64,000 nt of DNA from Tenebrio molitor (GCF_963966145.1 NC_091046.1:44330001-44394000), one strand, 5' to 3'. Shown: positions 53,953-64,000, counted from the first letter of the stretch. The notes: generated by a model not told the origin, from the letters alone. Translations and numbers: made by a program.

Positions 53953-54897
53953 CTTTTCATTAAGCGCATTTTCTGATTCATCCAAGAGGAATATAATTCC
54001 CAAAATTGTAACGCCGGTTCTTATCTGAAGCGCACTCAAAGTGGCCACACTGTAATCTTGATATTTAATGAAGATATAAAGAACGAGAATTAAGGAAGTC
54101 ACTGATGTCATAATCCACATTAAACAAATTCGCGACATATAGCTCATTGATAAGTGAATATTCTTGTTAATAAGGTCAAAAAAATTGTAAGAGTTTTTCA
54201 AAACATTGTTCTTGGCTGTACTTTTCGGCAACAATCTGCCGACTAAAGTGTCTCTTACTGATTCTTCCAGAGTTTTGAACAAAGCACCAATAAAATTACA
54301 TTTTTGAGTACAACTGTATAAACCGAAGCTCTGGATACCGTGACACATGATAATTGTAAATTTTCTCACGTAGCTAAGGGGCGAGTCTTCAAAAGAACGG
54401 AAACAATGTAATACCGCCTCAACCATGATTAATAAATAGAGCGACACCATAGCAACATTTTGGCGAAGTTTCATCTGTCGAATATTTTTCACTGAAAAGA
54501 TCTGCGCAAGACCGTAGCGTTTGCTATAATCGAAAATAAACAGCCACGAATTGAATTCATCCTTGCAAACGTTTAGGCTACAAAGCATGATTAAAATAAA
54601 AAGTACACTGGTGACACCAAACAGTTCATCCGCGACAAAAATCAAGCAGTTAGAAGTTTCGTTTTGACATATTTCGGGTACGTAAACAAAGTCGGAACAC
54701 AAGGAAAAAGCCAGAAAGGCTGCAAGAGCAACGTTGAATGAAAACCAAAATTTTGAAATTTTAAAATGAGAGTTGGTCACAATTTTGGGTTGCATATGTT
54801 TGCAACAACCGTGAATTGGAATAACGGTTTCGAAGAAGTTGTATTTTGAATAAAAGAGACAGACCAAGCAAAGGTCAGAACTTGTCGACGTGGCCAT
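53953..54897 (-). CDS. Gustatory receptor alternative first exon, S type
   Basis: 315 codons from MATSTSSDLCLVCLFYSKYNFF (C10/C13, then HGCCKHM: an extra Cys precedes the third signature Cys). The ATG at 54897 is the first in frame; further upstream the frame is open only from a TTG. RYGLAQIFSVKNIRQMKLRQN precedes TM3 and FEDSPLSYVRKFT replaces DNLPW before TM4. Ends ENALNEK at AAG|GTGAGT. Only 166 bp upstream is the next donor (55063). Intact, sister of the 52727 exon. Confidence 0.86.
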
Positions 54898-55062
54898 GGC
54901 TGCCAACAACGGTACTAATGCGAAATTACATTAACAACGCTCATCACTCTCATAACAATTTAGTTAAATGAGAGAGCAACTAAATTACTCCTAATGACAG
55001 TAATAGTACTTGTACTGTAATTATATAAAAGCAGAAAGGAATAATTTACAGTTTGGACTCAC

Positions 55063-56022
55063 CTTCGAGTTGATGTTCATCTCGACGTCAAATGCCACAA
55101 ACAAAATACCCACAATAGTCGATGCTGTTCTTAGTTGAAGCGCTCCCAAGAGGATTGCGTTGTAGTCCAGGTATTTAATCAAGATGTAAATGTTGAAAAT
55201 TAGGCAAATGATGGATGCGAGGGTATAAGTAAAACGGATCGTCATGAAATACTTCATCAAAAGACTGAAATTAAGATTGGTGACGGTGATAAGATTTCTG
55301 TACTGTTTCAAAGCAAAGCTGATGTCGAAATCGTTCGTTCCGCCGAATAATCTCCTGGTCATTGTTTTTTGAAGAGCTTTTTCCAAAGCTTTCAAAATTA
55401 TTTCGATCATTTTAATTCTTTGAGTAGTTTCGATATTACCGAAACACTGAAGAATAAAAAAATGGACAAGGCTCCACTTTCTCAGTAAATTCAAAGACAA
55501 GTCGTCATAAGGAAATCGAAAAACGAAAAAACCCATCACTGTACCGACAATTCCGAAGAGAGCAAAAGTAAAATAACGCCGAACTCTCATTTTCTTCTTT
55601 TCATCTTCCGGAAAAATGTCGTCCACATTGTACAAATGAGAATTTTCAAAAAGAAACAACCACGCGTTACATTCGTATTCGTAGCTTTTGATTTTGATGA
55701 GATGGGTCGAGACCAGAATGACAGTCCCGAGACTGAAGAAAAAGTCCGCTAGGAAAATCAAACAGAGGCACTGGTCCTTGGGACATGTCACTGGCAGCAA
55801 GAACAAGTAGGAAATTAAGGGGACGGCGAAAACCGCAAGGAATATCAAGGCGCAACAAAGACACCATTTGGAAATTCTGAAGACTGGTTTGGGCGAGTAG
55901 TTGAGTTTCGCGTGGTTGCAGTAACCTTGAACTGGCAACAGCTTTTGCAAGAGGTTGTATTCGAGGTATAAAGTGCACACCAGACACGAGGAGGACTTGT
56001 CAGTGGTCTCTCTCATGTCCAT
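55063..56022 (-). CDS. Gustatory receptor alternative first exon, T type
   Basis: 320 codons from MDMRETTDKSSSCLVCTLYLEYN (C13/C16/C35/H37; QGYCNHA). The ATG at 56022 is used; 56016 is equally possible. It ends EMNINSK at AAG|GTGAGT. FPYDDLSLNLLRKWSLVHFF precedes TM4 and IRFTYTLASIICLIFNIYIL forms TM5. GC content is higher than in V exons. Related to the 57869 and 59689 exons and to the relic at 52887. Intact. Confidence 0.87.
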
Positions 56023-56039
56023 CAACTAATATACTGACT

Positions 56040-56110
56040 AGTCTGACGACGGTTTTATCAACTTCTTAATTAATCAAACGGTAATTTAATCAAATGATAG
56101 TAATTGTTAT
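56040..56110 (-). promoter_or_regulatory. T-type promoter boxes
   Basis: Plus-strand CTTCTTAATTAATCAAACGG followed by TAATTTAATCAAATGATAG and TAATTGTTATAACG, about 45-85 bp upstream of the ATG at 56022. The same order (CTAATTAATTAGG, ACAATTTAATTGG, GAGTAATTGTTG) lies upstream of the exons at 57869 and 59689. Confidence 0.45.
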
Positions 56111-56139
56111 AACGATCGACAGTGAAACAATAGTAGTTT

Positions 56140-56680
56140 ATTTAACGAGTTCGTGTGTAAATTGGACTTTTTTTTGTAATGAGTGGGCCAGTTTAAAACG
56201 CGAGTGAAACGAGCCGACGAGTGCCAAAAAAAGCCCATTTTACACACGAACGAGTTGAATACAAGTTTTTTTTTTGTTCGACGAGCCCCATAAGGGCTTC
56301 AAATCGCTTAATAGCTATTTATGTAATAAGTCCATAATGCACCTAATGCTTTATTGGACGAGTCGAGTTTATGGACGAGCGAGGCCATAAATAGAAGAGT
56401 CCAATAAAGCATCATTATGGACGAGTTGCATACAATATTTTATGTTCGACTGCATTATTTGTTCTAATTACAAAAAAATAACAGTGACATCTATGAGGTA
56501 AATGTAGAATGACAGCAGGTTTGCGACTTTATTTGTTATAGTAGTATTTATTTTTTGGAATAATAAAAAGTAAACAAAATTATCGGACTAGTCCGATAAA
56601 GTGGTAGTTTATGGCCTCAAAATAACGTCATACTCATAAACCATCTATATTTGTCACAGTCGAACATAAAACCTTTAAAA
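56140..56680. repeat. Cluster of foldback elements
   Basis: At least two palindromes. AACGAGTTCGTGTGTAAATTGG at 56148 pairs with CATTTTACACACGAACGAGT at 56230. ATAATGCACCTAATGCTTTATTGG (start 56331) pairs with CCAATAAAGCATCATTATGG at 56401. GGACGAG units recur. A GTTTATGGCCTC / CATAAACC pair lies near 56606-56641. No coding. Confidence 0.6.
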
Positions 56681-56707
56681 TTAGCTTGACGTTTCGTTTT
56701 GACAAGT

Positions 56708-56830
56708 TGTGACATTTATCAAGAGACAGACCAAGCAGATGTCGCGGTTAGTTGAAGTATTCATTGTTACCAACACCGACATACTAACAGGTGTGAGTTG
56801 TAATTGCTACTGTGCTCACGATGGTTATTT
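56708..56830 (-). pseudogene. S-type N-terminal stub
   Basis: AGAGACAGACCAAGCAGATG with GTATTCATTGTTACCAACAC matches the start region of the 54897 exon (AGAGACAGACCAAGCAAAGG ... GCTGCCAACAACGG). No exon body. A second stub of the same kind lies at 58010. Confidence 0.45.
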
Positions 56831-56918
56831 ATATCTCAATAATTTAGTTAAGTGAACAGACGACTGTCAATTGATTACAGTAGTAGAATAATAATAATAA
56901 GAATCGTATGGGACTCAC

Positions 56919-57869
56919 CTTTGCTTTGATGTTCCTGTCAGCGTCAACACTTAGAAATAAGAGACCGAAAATAGTGGAGACTGTTCTCAATTGAAGAACT
57001 GCCAAAGACATTGGATCGTAATCCAGATATTTTATTAAAATGTAAAGATTGACGATTAAACAAGCGAGCGAAGTGAGAGCAAAAATGAAGAAAATAATTA
57101 ACAGATGTCTCATCAGCAAAGCAAAATTAAGATTAACAGTGGCAATGAAATTACGGTACTTCTTCAAAGTAGAATGAAGATTAAAGTGGTCCGTTCCATC
57201 CTGATTTTTTTTGGAGAACGCGGTCTTGACAGCTTTTTCAAAAGTTTTCAAAATAGCCCCAATTAATCTCATTCTCTGAATAGTGTGGACAGTGCAAAAA
57301 TATTGAATGATGAAAAAGTGGACAACACTCCATTTCCTCCACAAGCTTAAAGGCAGAGTGTCGTATGGAAAGCAGAAAACGAAGATGCTCATGATGATAG
57401 TAACCAACCCCAAAGTGTAAAATGTAATATGGCGTCGCATCTTCACTTCTTTCTTGTCGTTTTGGGAGTAAATCTCCTTCAAACTGTACAAACTTGTATT
57501 TTCGAAAAGAAACAACCACGCATTAGCTTCTTTCTCGTACGTTTTGACTTTGATCAGATGAATCACCGCCAATACGAAACTGCCGACGGTGAACAGCAGA
57601 TCTGCCAAAAAAATCAAGCAAAGAGATTTTTCTCTTGGACATGTCTCGGACAGAAGAGAGATATACGAAAACAATGGAACTGTGGAGACACCGGTAATTA
57701 CCAAAGATAGACATAGACACAATTTAGAAATTTTGTAGATGGGTCTCGCTGAAGAGTTGTTCAAGTGTTGACAATAACCTTGAAGTGGAAACAACTTATG
57801 CAAAAAGCTGTACTCTACGTGTAAAGTGCACACCAAACACGAGGAAGGATGGTCACTGATCACCTTCAT
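56919..57869 (-). CDS. Gustatory receptor alternative first exon, T type
   Basis: 317 codons from MKVISDHPSSCLVCTLHVEYSFL (C11/C14/C33/H35; QGYCQHL). LYSLKEIYSQNDKKEVKMRR precedes TM3 and PYDTLPLSLWRKWSVVHFF precedes TM4. DADRNIKAK ends at AAG|GTGAGT. It is the sister of the 59689 exon; differences concentrate in the loop after TM4 (KKNQDGTDHFNLHSTLKKY). Intact. Confidence 0.87.
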
Positions 57870-57904
57870 GGTTATCGACGAACATTGAATAGTGTAGAAA
57901 CAGT

Positions 57905-58130
57905 TGCATCACCAAATGTCTAATTAATTAGGAAACAATTTAATTGGGTGAGAGTAATTGTTGAGACAATTAAAAGCGCTTCAGGTCGTGAAGTATTGAT
58001 TAAGAGTTTCAAAAGAGAGAGATCAAATGAATGTCGCGTTGCTTGACGAATACCTGGCTACCAACATTGAGATATGAATTAAATTGATAAAGTTGTTACT
58101 CTATTAGCTGCGCTAACGACGGTTATTTAT
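57905..58130 (-). pseudogene. T-type promoter followed by an S-type stub
   Basis: 57918-57965 has CTAATTAATTAGGAAACAAT and GAGAGTAATTGTTGAG, the promoter of the 57869 exon. 58010-58075 (GAGAGATCAAATGAATGTCG, GAATACCTGGCTACCAACAT) is an S-type N-terminal trace like 56708, followed by GACGGTTATTTATCTACC. Confidence 0.4.
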
Positions 58131-58154
58131 CTACCAATAATTAATATATAGTTA

Positions 58155-58600
58155 TTTAGAGTAAGAGTGAGGAAGGCAAAGCTTTCGTTCACGCGAATTG
58201 CGTGCAGTGAACGAAAGCCGCCTTACTCTCGAGTGCTGTATTTGGTTTTGTTCGATACCTCCTTAGAAAGTGAGTCTGTACCTTTGTATTCAAAATTTTA
58301 AATAAAAATAAATCACATTTTTGGACGGATCTGTTGCTATGGAAAAACATAAAATACAAAATAAACAAAGTTCTGTAACGTCAATAAAGTGGTTGTGTAA
58401 AAATGGATAATGAAGGGTTATATGTTGTCTAAAAATCAAAATTACGTTATCAGAAGGAATTAGAAAAATTTACGAGTGAATGAAAACCAGTGAGCGAAAA
58501 ACGATGAGCGAAAGTGAAGTGAACGAAAGAGAAACCTTCACTCACTGGTAACTATGGATACAGACTCACTTTTTAGGGAGGTATCGGACAAAAAAAATTA
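58155..58600. repeat. Foldback element with internal hairpins
   Basis: Outer arms TGTTCGATACCTCCTTAGAA (58247 on) and complement (to 58592) are about 34 bp. A left hairpin AAAGCTTTCGTTCACGCG ... GTGAACGAAAGCCG at 58180-58213 is also present. Repeated GTGAGCGAAA motifs fill the right half. Confidence 0.65.
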
Positions 58601-58738
58601 CAAATCCAAAAAACATTTGTAAATGCTACACATAGAAATGTCAGTAATTGCTACTTCAGAATCCGCTTCGTAAGTAAACTACGTAAATAAAACTACGAAC
58701 ACTTTGCAATTAGAAAATAAGTAAAAATTATGACTCAC

Positions 58739-59689
58739 CTTTATGTTCCTGTCGGCGTCGACAGTAATAGATACGAGACCAAAAATAGTGGCCACCGTTC
58801 TCAACTGAAGCACTACCAAAGATACTGGATCGTAGTCCAGGTACTTAATCAAAATGTAAAAATTAAGAATCAGGCAAACGAGCGACGTGAGAGTGAAAAT
58901 GAAGCAAGTAATCAACAGATGTTCCATTAACAATGCAAAATTGAGATTGGTAACGGCAATAAGATTGCGGTATTTCTTCAAAGTTGTAGCAAAATCGGAA
59001 TTGCTTATCCTACCCCACAGTTTTCTAGTGAACGTGGCCTTGATAGATTTTTTAAAAGCCTTCAGGATAGCACCAGTTTGTCTAACTCTCTGATTAGCGT
59101 GAATGGTTCCGAAATACTGGATGAAGAAGAAGTAGATAACACTCCATTTTCTGCACCAGTTCAAAGGTAGAGTGTCGTATGGAAAGTACAAGTTAAATAC
59201 ACCCATGACGAAACTAACCAACGCAAATGCGGAAAATAAAATTTGGCGTCGAATTTTGATGCCTTTCTTCTCGTTTGTGGAATAAATCTCTTTCAAACAG
59301 TACAAGTTTGGATTTTCAAAAAGAAACAACCACGCATTAGCCTCTTTCTCGTACGTTTTGAGTTTGATTAGATGAGTCATCACTAGTATGAAACTGCCAA
59401 GGCTAAACAGTAAATCTGCCAGAAACATCAAGCACAGAGATTTTTCTCTTGGACATGTGCCGGACAAAAGTGGGAAATACGAAAATAGCGGAACTGTGGA
59501 GACACCGGTCATTATTAAAGTTAGACATAAAGACGATTTAGAAATTTTGTAAACAGGCTTCAGTGAATAGTTGTTCTTCAAGTGTTGACAGTAACCTTGA
59601 ATTGGAAATATTTTGTGTAAAATACTGTACGATATATGAAAAGTGCACACTAAGCATGACGCAGACATATTCATGACTGGAGGACACAT
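58739..59689 (-). CDS. Gustatory receptor alternative first exon, T type
   Basis: 317 codons from MCPPVMNMSASCLVC (C12/C15/C34/H36); ATGs at 59674 and 59668 are alternatives. It ends DADRNIK at AAG|GTGAGT. Compared with its sister at 57869 (DADRNIKAK) the exon stops two codons earlier, because the AAG-GTGAGT falls directly after NIK. The shared downstream exon would be joined two residues short. PYDTLPLNWCRKWSVIYFF precedes TM4. Otherwise intact. Confidence 0.87.
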
Positions 59690-59879
59690 CAGGCCACACT
59701 AACGTGGAGGAACTGTCATGTTTCTAATTAATAACAAGACAATTTAATCAAACAAGATTAATTGTTGTTGTTGTAATGGGTTTTATTGTTTAGAACATCA
59801 AGCAAATGATGATATTGGACGTATTGACGTCATAATACAAGTTTTACTTAGATATTTCGCAGCTTCAGTGGATTTATCA
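59690..59879 (-). promoter_or_regulatory. T-type promoter boxes upstream of 59689 exon
   Basis: TTTCTAATTAATAACAAGAC and AATTTAATCAAACAAGATTA with ATTGTTGTTG at 59718-59770, 30-80 bp from the ATG, parallel to the boxes at 56067 and 57918. Confidence 0.4.
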
Positions 59880-60115
59880 AATTTTCAAAATGGTGGGCAC
59901 TGTCCTGCACTGAAGTGATCAAAGTAGAGAATCAAAGAAGCGATTAAGATCAGAGATCAAGTGAAACACAACACACGTAGCAATTCACAACAGCGACCTT
60001 CCTCAAAGTACGAGTACTCTATGGTAGAGTGTCATAAGAGAAGTTATAATGGATGATGGTCATAGTTGTCAATGTCTCGTGAACCACTAGATACTACAAT
60101 GAAGACTAAGGAGAG
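59880..60115 (-). pseudogene. Probable decayed receptor exon
   Basis: Short blocks in receptor order on the plus strand: CTGCACTGAAGTGATCAAAG and GAGAATCAAAGAAGCGATT (TM6/TM5 style), GGTAGAGTGTCATAAG (the DNLP motif codons before TM4) and AAGGAGAGAGATTTGTCAAT (SL motif). No frame remains. Confidence 0.4.
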
Positions 60116-60954
60116 AGATTTGTCAATTTGACGTACTGACAGAATAGATATTGCTGGAACGTTATAGTATTGAAATGGATCGGGGACTTGTCGTTAAGTT
60201 GGCACTACCAGGAAAAATAACTAAACTCCATTTCTGAGTTCGATGCCGGTAAGTTATAAACCCGGGTTGTCATATATCAGTAAAAATGGCCGCTTAACAC
60301 CGGTACAAGCAACTTTCTTTTTTCGTTAACAAACTGGCCATCCTTGTTCTGAACGCTGTATGCGGGCGTAAGAGTGAGAAAACATGATGATGTTTGGAAG
60401 ATGCCAGGCAGGGTGATAGACTTTAGAGCAGGAAATCCAAAAAGTTGAATTGTAACATTTTAATACCACTAGAATGGCCTAGGGAAAATGAGAATCACTA
60501 GGAACCACAACAGTGGTGCATCATGCAATGGGAAATTTTCACTGTAGAATAAAACGTTTAAGCAGTTTGAGCAGAATTACGCCTTCCCGTCATGAAATGT
60601 TTTGGACACACTGGAATCTGTCAGCGATTCGGTTGTTTTATGGCTTAGCGGCACGGACTCAGAAACAGAGTTTAGGCGCGCTTATAAGACAGATACCGAG
60701 AATTTATGACAGATTTCTCACTAACGTTCAGTTTTAAGCAACCTTGAGTTTGACAATCCACATCTAAAACGTTTTTACTATAGATAGATTACTAGAATCA
60801 TCAAAAATTGAACAATGAAAGGCGAATTGTGGTTTGGAAAATTTGAAAAACGATTTGTTGGAGTAGTTTGAACACACAATAAGTTATTTCGAATTTTGAT
60901 TCTGTTACAAATTTTTAACTAAGTTAATTTTAAAACGCCATCAAAACATCTTAC

Positions 60955-61914
60955 CTTCTTGTTTACGTTGTTTTCAGTTCTGAACGCAATAACTACTATT
61001 CCCAAAACGGTAACGAAAGTTCTGAGCTGCAACACACTCAATGTACCAAAACTAAAATCCCAATTCTCTATCCACACGTAAATATTAACAATCAACGAGA
61101 CGACCAACATAACGGTCCAGACAGAGAGCATAACCCCAGTAACCTTCATATATACCTCCATTCCATTGTTAATGACACAAATCAGGTTTTGGTATCTCCT
61201 CAGTTTGGTGGTGAGGCAAGTATCTGGACACAGATACAATTTAGTCATTTTCATTGTTTTCAGCGATGTTTCAAGAGCTTGCAACATTCCACCCATCAGA
61301 GAAATTCTCTTAATCACTTCGAAAGCACCTCTTGTTTGAAAAGCGTAACAAAAGCAAATGGCCATCTTTCACAAAATATTTCCCGGGAAATTGTCGTACG
61401 AATAAGAAAACGTCAAATACAACATTAAACAATTTACCACCACAGTAAACACAGAGGAAGCTTTGTTAATTTTGAACGCAATATCTCTTTGCATTATGGA
61501 TCCAAGACCGAAGGATCTTCGATTTTCGAATACGAACAGCCACGTGTTCAGTTCACTTTCTTGGGTTTCCACGTTGCAGACCGACAAAAGTAGCAAAATG
61601 CAACTACCGACAACAAAAAATTCATCCGTCATGTAGATCACACACAAAGATTTTTCGCCGGCGCAAGCAATCGGTGCATAAATAAAGTAGTTAGTTACGC
61701 AGACGATAAGAAAAAGTATTAACGAAGCAAACCAAGTCAAGCCTATTTTGGAAATCTTGCAGCAAGGTTTCTTAGAGAAATTGTATCTTGTGTGGCTGCA
61801 ATAGCCCTGCACTGGAAATAAATACTGGAAGAGGTCGTAACTCGAATTCAAACTGCACCAAATACAATCACTGGGGTCGCTCTTGGAAGTCATTTTAGGA
61901 CTTGCCAACCACAT
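60955..61914 (-). pseudogene. Gustatory receptor first exon, W type, single nonsense codon
   Basis: 320 codons from MWLASPKMTSKSDPSDCIWC (C17/C20/C39/H41) to NNVNKK at AAG|GTAAGA. The codon at 61371-61369 is TGA; its duplicate has CGA (GNIL-R-KM), a CpG transition on the coding strand. The stop falls at about residue 182, after SYDNFPGNIL just before TM4. No frameshift, and the rest of the exon is open. Either newly dead or a null allele. Confidence 0.85.
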
Positions 61915-62103
61915 CAGTGGTACTGCGTTGAAAGCATATTGGAAAACATTTCGACGTAATGAAACCCAACCATTTAATTCATCTAATTGATCTTAATTCA
62001 TGCGACTAATAAATATTTAAGTAGGTCGATGGAGTAGTTAGAGTTGTTATTTTTGAGAAATTAATTGGGAACAGAGTATTTTGAGCTGTGTGGACAAAAT
62101 TTT
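61915..62103 (-). promoter_or_regulatory. Upstream interval of the 61914 exon
   Basis: CATTTAATTCATCTAATTGA near 61970-61989 and ATGCGACTAATAAATATTT follow. The homologous bases upstream of the 63920 exon are CATTTAATTCATTTAATTGA. AAT/ATTA-rich as in other exon promoters; no GTCCC dyad. Confidence 0.35.
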
Positions 62104-62960
62104 GACCGCCCCTAAAGGAGATTTGTCATTTTGACGTACTGACAGTAGATATTGCCGGAACGTTATAGTATAGAAATGGATTGGGGACTTGTCGTTAAGT
62201 TGGCACTACCAGGAAAAGTAACTAAACTCCATTTCTAAGTTCGATGCCGGTAAAGCATAAACCTGGGTTGTCATAAATCAGTAAAAATCACCGCTTAACA
62301 CCGGCATAAGCAAGTTTCTTCTTTCGTTAACGAACTGTCCATCCTTGTTCTGCACGCTGTGTGCGGGCGTAAGAGTGAGAAAACATGATGAATGATGATG
62401 TTTGGATGGGATCTTCCATTTAGGGTGATAGACTTTAGAGCAGGAAATCCAAAAAGTTGAATTGTAACATTTTAATACCACTAGAATGGCCTAGGGAAAA
62501 TGAGAATCACTAGGAGCCACAACAGTGGCACCTCATGCAATGGGAAATTTTCATCGTAGAATAAAACGTTTAAGCAGTTTGAGTAGAATTACGCCTTCCT
62601 GTCATGAAATGTTTTGGACGCACTGGAATCTGTCAGCGCTTCGGTTGTTTTATGGCCTAGCGGCATCGGACTCAGAAACAGAGTTTAGGCGCGCTTATAA
62701 GGTAGGTACGTAGAATTTATGACAGATTTCTCATTAACGTTCAGTTTTAAGCAACCTTGAGTTTGACAATCCACATCTAAAACGTTTTTACTGTAGATAG
62801 ATTACTAGGATCATCAAAAATGGAACAATGAAAGGCGAATTGCGGTTTGGAAAATTGGAAAAACGATTTGTTGGAATATTTTGAACAAGCTATTTCCAAT
62901 TTTGATTCTGTTACAAATTTTTAACTAAGTTCATTTTGAAACGCCATCAAATCATCTTAC

Positions 62961-63920
62961 CTTCTTGTTTACGTTGTTTTCAGTTGCGAACGCAATAACT
63001 ACAATTCCCAAAACGGTAACCAAAGTTCTGAGCTGCAACACACTTAGTATACCCACACTAAAATCCCAATGGTCTATCCACACGTAAATATTGACAATCA
63101 ACGTGACGACCAACATAATGGTCCAGACAGAGAGCATAACAGCAGTAACCTTCATATATACCTGCGTTCCACTGTTAATCACACAAATCAGGTTTTGGTA
63201 TCTCCTCAGTTTGGTAGTGAGGCAAGTATTAGGACACAGAAACAATTTTGTCATTTTCATTGTTTTCAACGATGTCTCAAGGGCTTGCAACATCGCACCA
63301 ATCAGAGAAATTCTCTTAATCACTTCAAAAGTTCCTTTTGTGTGAAAAGCGTAACAAAGGCAAATCGTCATCTTTCGCAAAATATTTCCCGGGAAATTGT
63401 CGTACGAATAAGAAAATGTCAAACACAACATCAAACAATTTACCAGTACAGTAAACATAGAGGAAGCTCTGTTAATTTTATCGGCAATATCTCTTTGGAT
63501 TATGGGTCCAAGGCCGAAGAATCTTCGATTTTCGAATACGAACAACCACGTGTTCAGTTCACTTTCTTGGGTTTTCACGTTGCAGGCCACCAAAAGTAGC
63601 AAAATGCAACTACCGACAACAAAAAATTCATCTGTCATGTAGACCACACATAAGGATTTTTCTCTAGCGCAAGCCATCGGTGCATAAATAAAGTAATTAG
63701 TTATGCAGACGATAAAAAAAAGTATTAACGAAGCAAACCAAGTCAAGCCTATTTTGGAAATCTTGCAGCAAGGTTTCTTGGAGAAATTGTATCTTGAGTG
63801 GCTGCAATAGCACTGCACTGGAAATAAATACTGGAAGAGGTCGTAACTGGAATTCAAACTGCACCAAATACAATCAGTGGGGTCGCTCTTGGAAGTCATT
63901 TTAGGACTTGCTAACCACAT
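62961..63920 (-). CDS. Gustatory receptor alternative first exon, W type
   Basis: 320 codons from MWLASPKMTSKSDPTDCIWC (C17/C20/C39/H41). The third signature Cys sits in VQCYCSHS, with an extra Cys where other exons have Gly. FFGLGPIIQRDIADKINRAS precedes TM3, SYDNFPGNILRKMTICLCYAF leads into TM4, and WTIMLVVTLIVNIYVWI is TM5. Ends NNVNKK at AAG|GTAAGA. M8 (MTSK) is an alternative start. The living copy of the tandem pair and the right-most exon seen. Confidence 0.87.
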
Positions 63921-64000
63921 CAGGGGTACTGAGTTGAAAGCATATTGGAAAACATTTCGACGTAATGATGAAAGCCAACCATTTAATTCATTTAATTGAG

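Larger units (their letters stand above)
60116..64000. repeat. Recent ~1.99-kb tandem duplication
   Basis: 60116-62103 and 62104-64000 align end to end: the same TTTGACGTACTGACAG start, a flank with TTAAGTTGGCACTACCAGG and CACTGGAATCTGTCAGCG, then a W-type exon and its upstream DNA (CCAACCATTTAATTCAT). Only scattered substitutions and small indels separate them. Open frames in the flanks are inconsistent between the copies, so I do not call genes there. Confidence 0.8.

Noticed and set aside
62278..62713. Small open frames in the 60.1-60.9 and 62.1-62.9 kb flanks
   Set aside because: They exist in different lengths or frames in the two tandem copies and show no conserved protein or splice signals. 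The repeat is real but a gene is not supported.
1..64000. Terminal TM7 exon with TYxxxxxQF between first exons
   Set aside because: I looked in the intergenic intervals, especially downstream of donors, and found none by eye. Short or diverged exons could be missed, so a profile search is needed to be certain.
1..64000. Odorant receptor rather than gustatory receptor assignment
   Set aside because: Exon structure (one long exon before a phase-0 donor in the loop before TM7), the DNLPW...ARK loop and the dense single-strand array fit the Gr (7tm_7) family better. Without the TM7 exon this is a judgement, not proof.

Overview
This is animal, almost certainly beetle, nuclear DNA. It is AT-rich, with insect-style splice donors, non-LTR retrotransposon remains and many foldback/MITE repeats. 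The sequence fits a tenebrionid such as Tribolium castaneum. I recall that species having one gustatory receptor (Gr) gene with about thirty alternative long first exons, but this is from memory and was not looked up.

The window is one dense array of Gr exons, all on the minus strand. I count 30 intact full-length exons, each coding about 305-325 residues (ATG, TM1-TM6 of the 7tm_7 Gr fold). One more runs off the left edge, one has lost its ATG, and about eight are clearly broken. Many shorter relics and orphan promoters lie between them. Every exon ends at the same place, a phase-0 GT donor after a basic stretch (usually ...LKRK) in the loop before TM7. No terminal exon carrying TM7 and the TYxxxxxQF signature was seen anywhere. 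Several gaps from a donor to the next ATG are only 166-230 bp. The simplest reading is one locus, or very few loci: each first exon has its own promoter and is spliced to shared TM7 exon(s) lying left of base 1. The variable part would be the ligand-sensing TM1-TM6 body and the constant part the pore-lining TM7.

Layout by exon clade, left to right. 1-8.8 kb: a partial exon, a singleton, two K-clade exons (MKTS/MKTV start), V-clade exons (MVAAN start, one frameshifted) and two F-clade exons (MFAS start). 9.06-11.04 kb: a minus-strand LINE remnant plus a MITE. 11.1-23.7 kb: K, V and F exons in which the block 7.45-14.7 kb is duplicated at 17.6-23.7 kb. 23.7-39.8 kb: V-clade expansion with many broken copies, F and K relics, a plus-strand LINE copy (33.1-34.95 kb) and foldback elements. 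40-43.3 kb: F-clade exon, a frameshifted singleton and a singleton. 44.2-50.1 kb: four near-identical G-clade exons (MGKxST start). 50.3-59.7 kb: an F-like exon, two S-type and three T-type exons. 60.1-64 kb: a recent 2-kb tandem duplication of a W-type exon, the left copy killed by one nonsense codon.

Two patterns stand out. All intact exons share an N-terminal Cys-x2-Cys...Cys-x-His signature that could bind metal. Upstream regions carry shared, fixed-spacing promoter boxes: a CCCACAAG...GGGTCCC dyad, a TGATTAATTA box, forkhead-like TGTTTRC boxes and GATA-like boxes. The arrangement resembles clustered protocadherin promoter choice. No tRNA, rRNA, CRISPR or ordinary housekeeping gene was seen.
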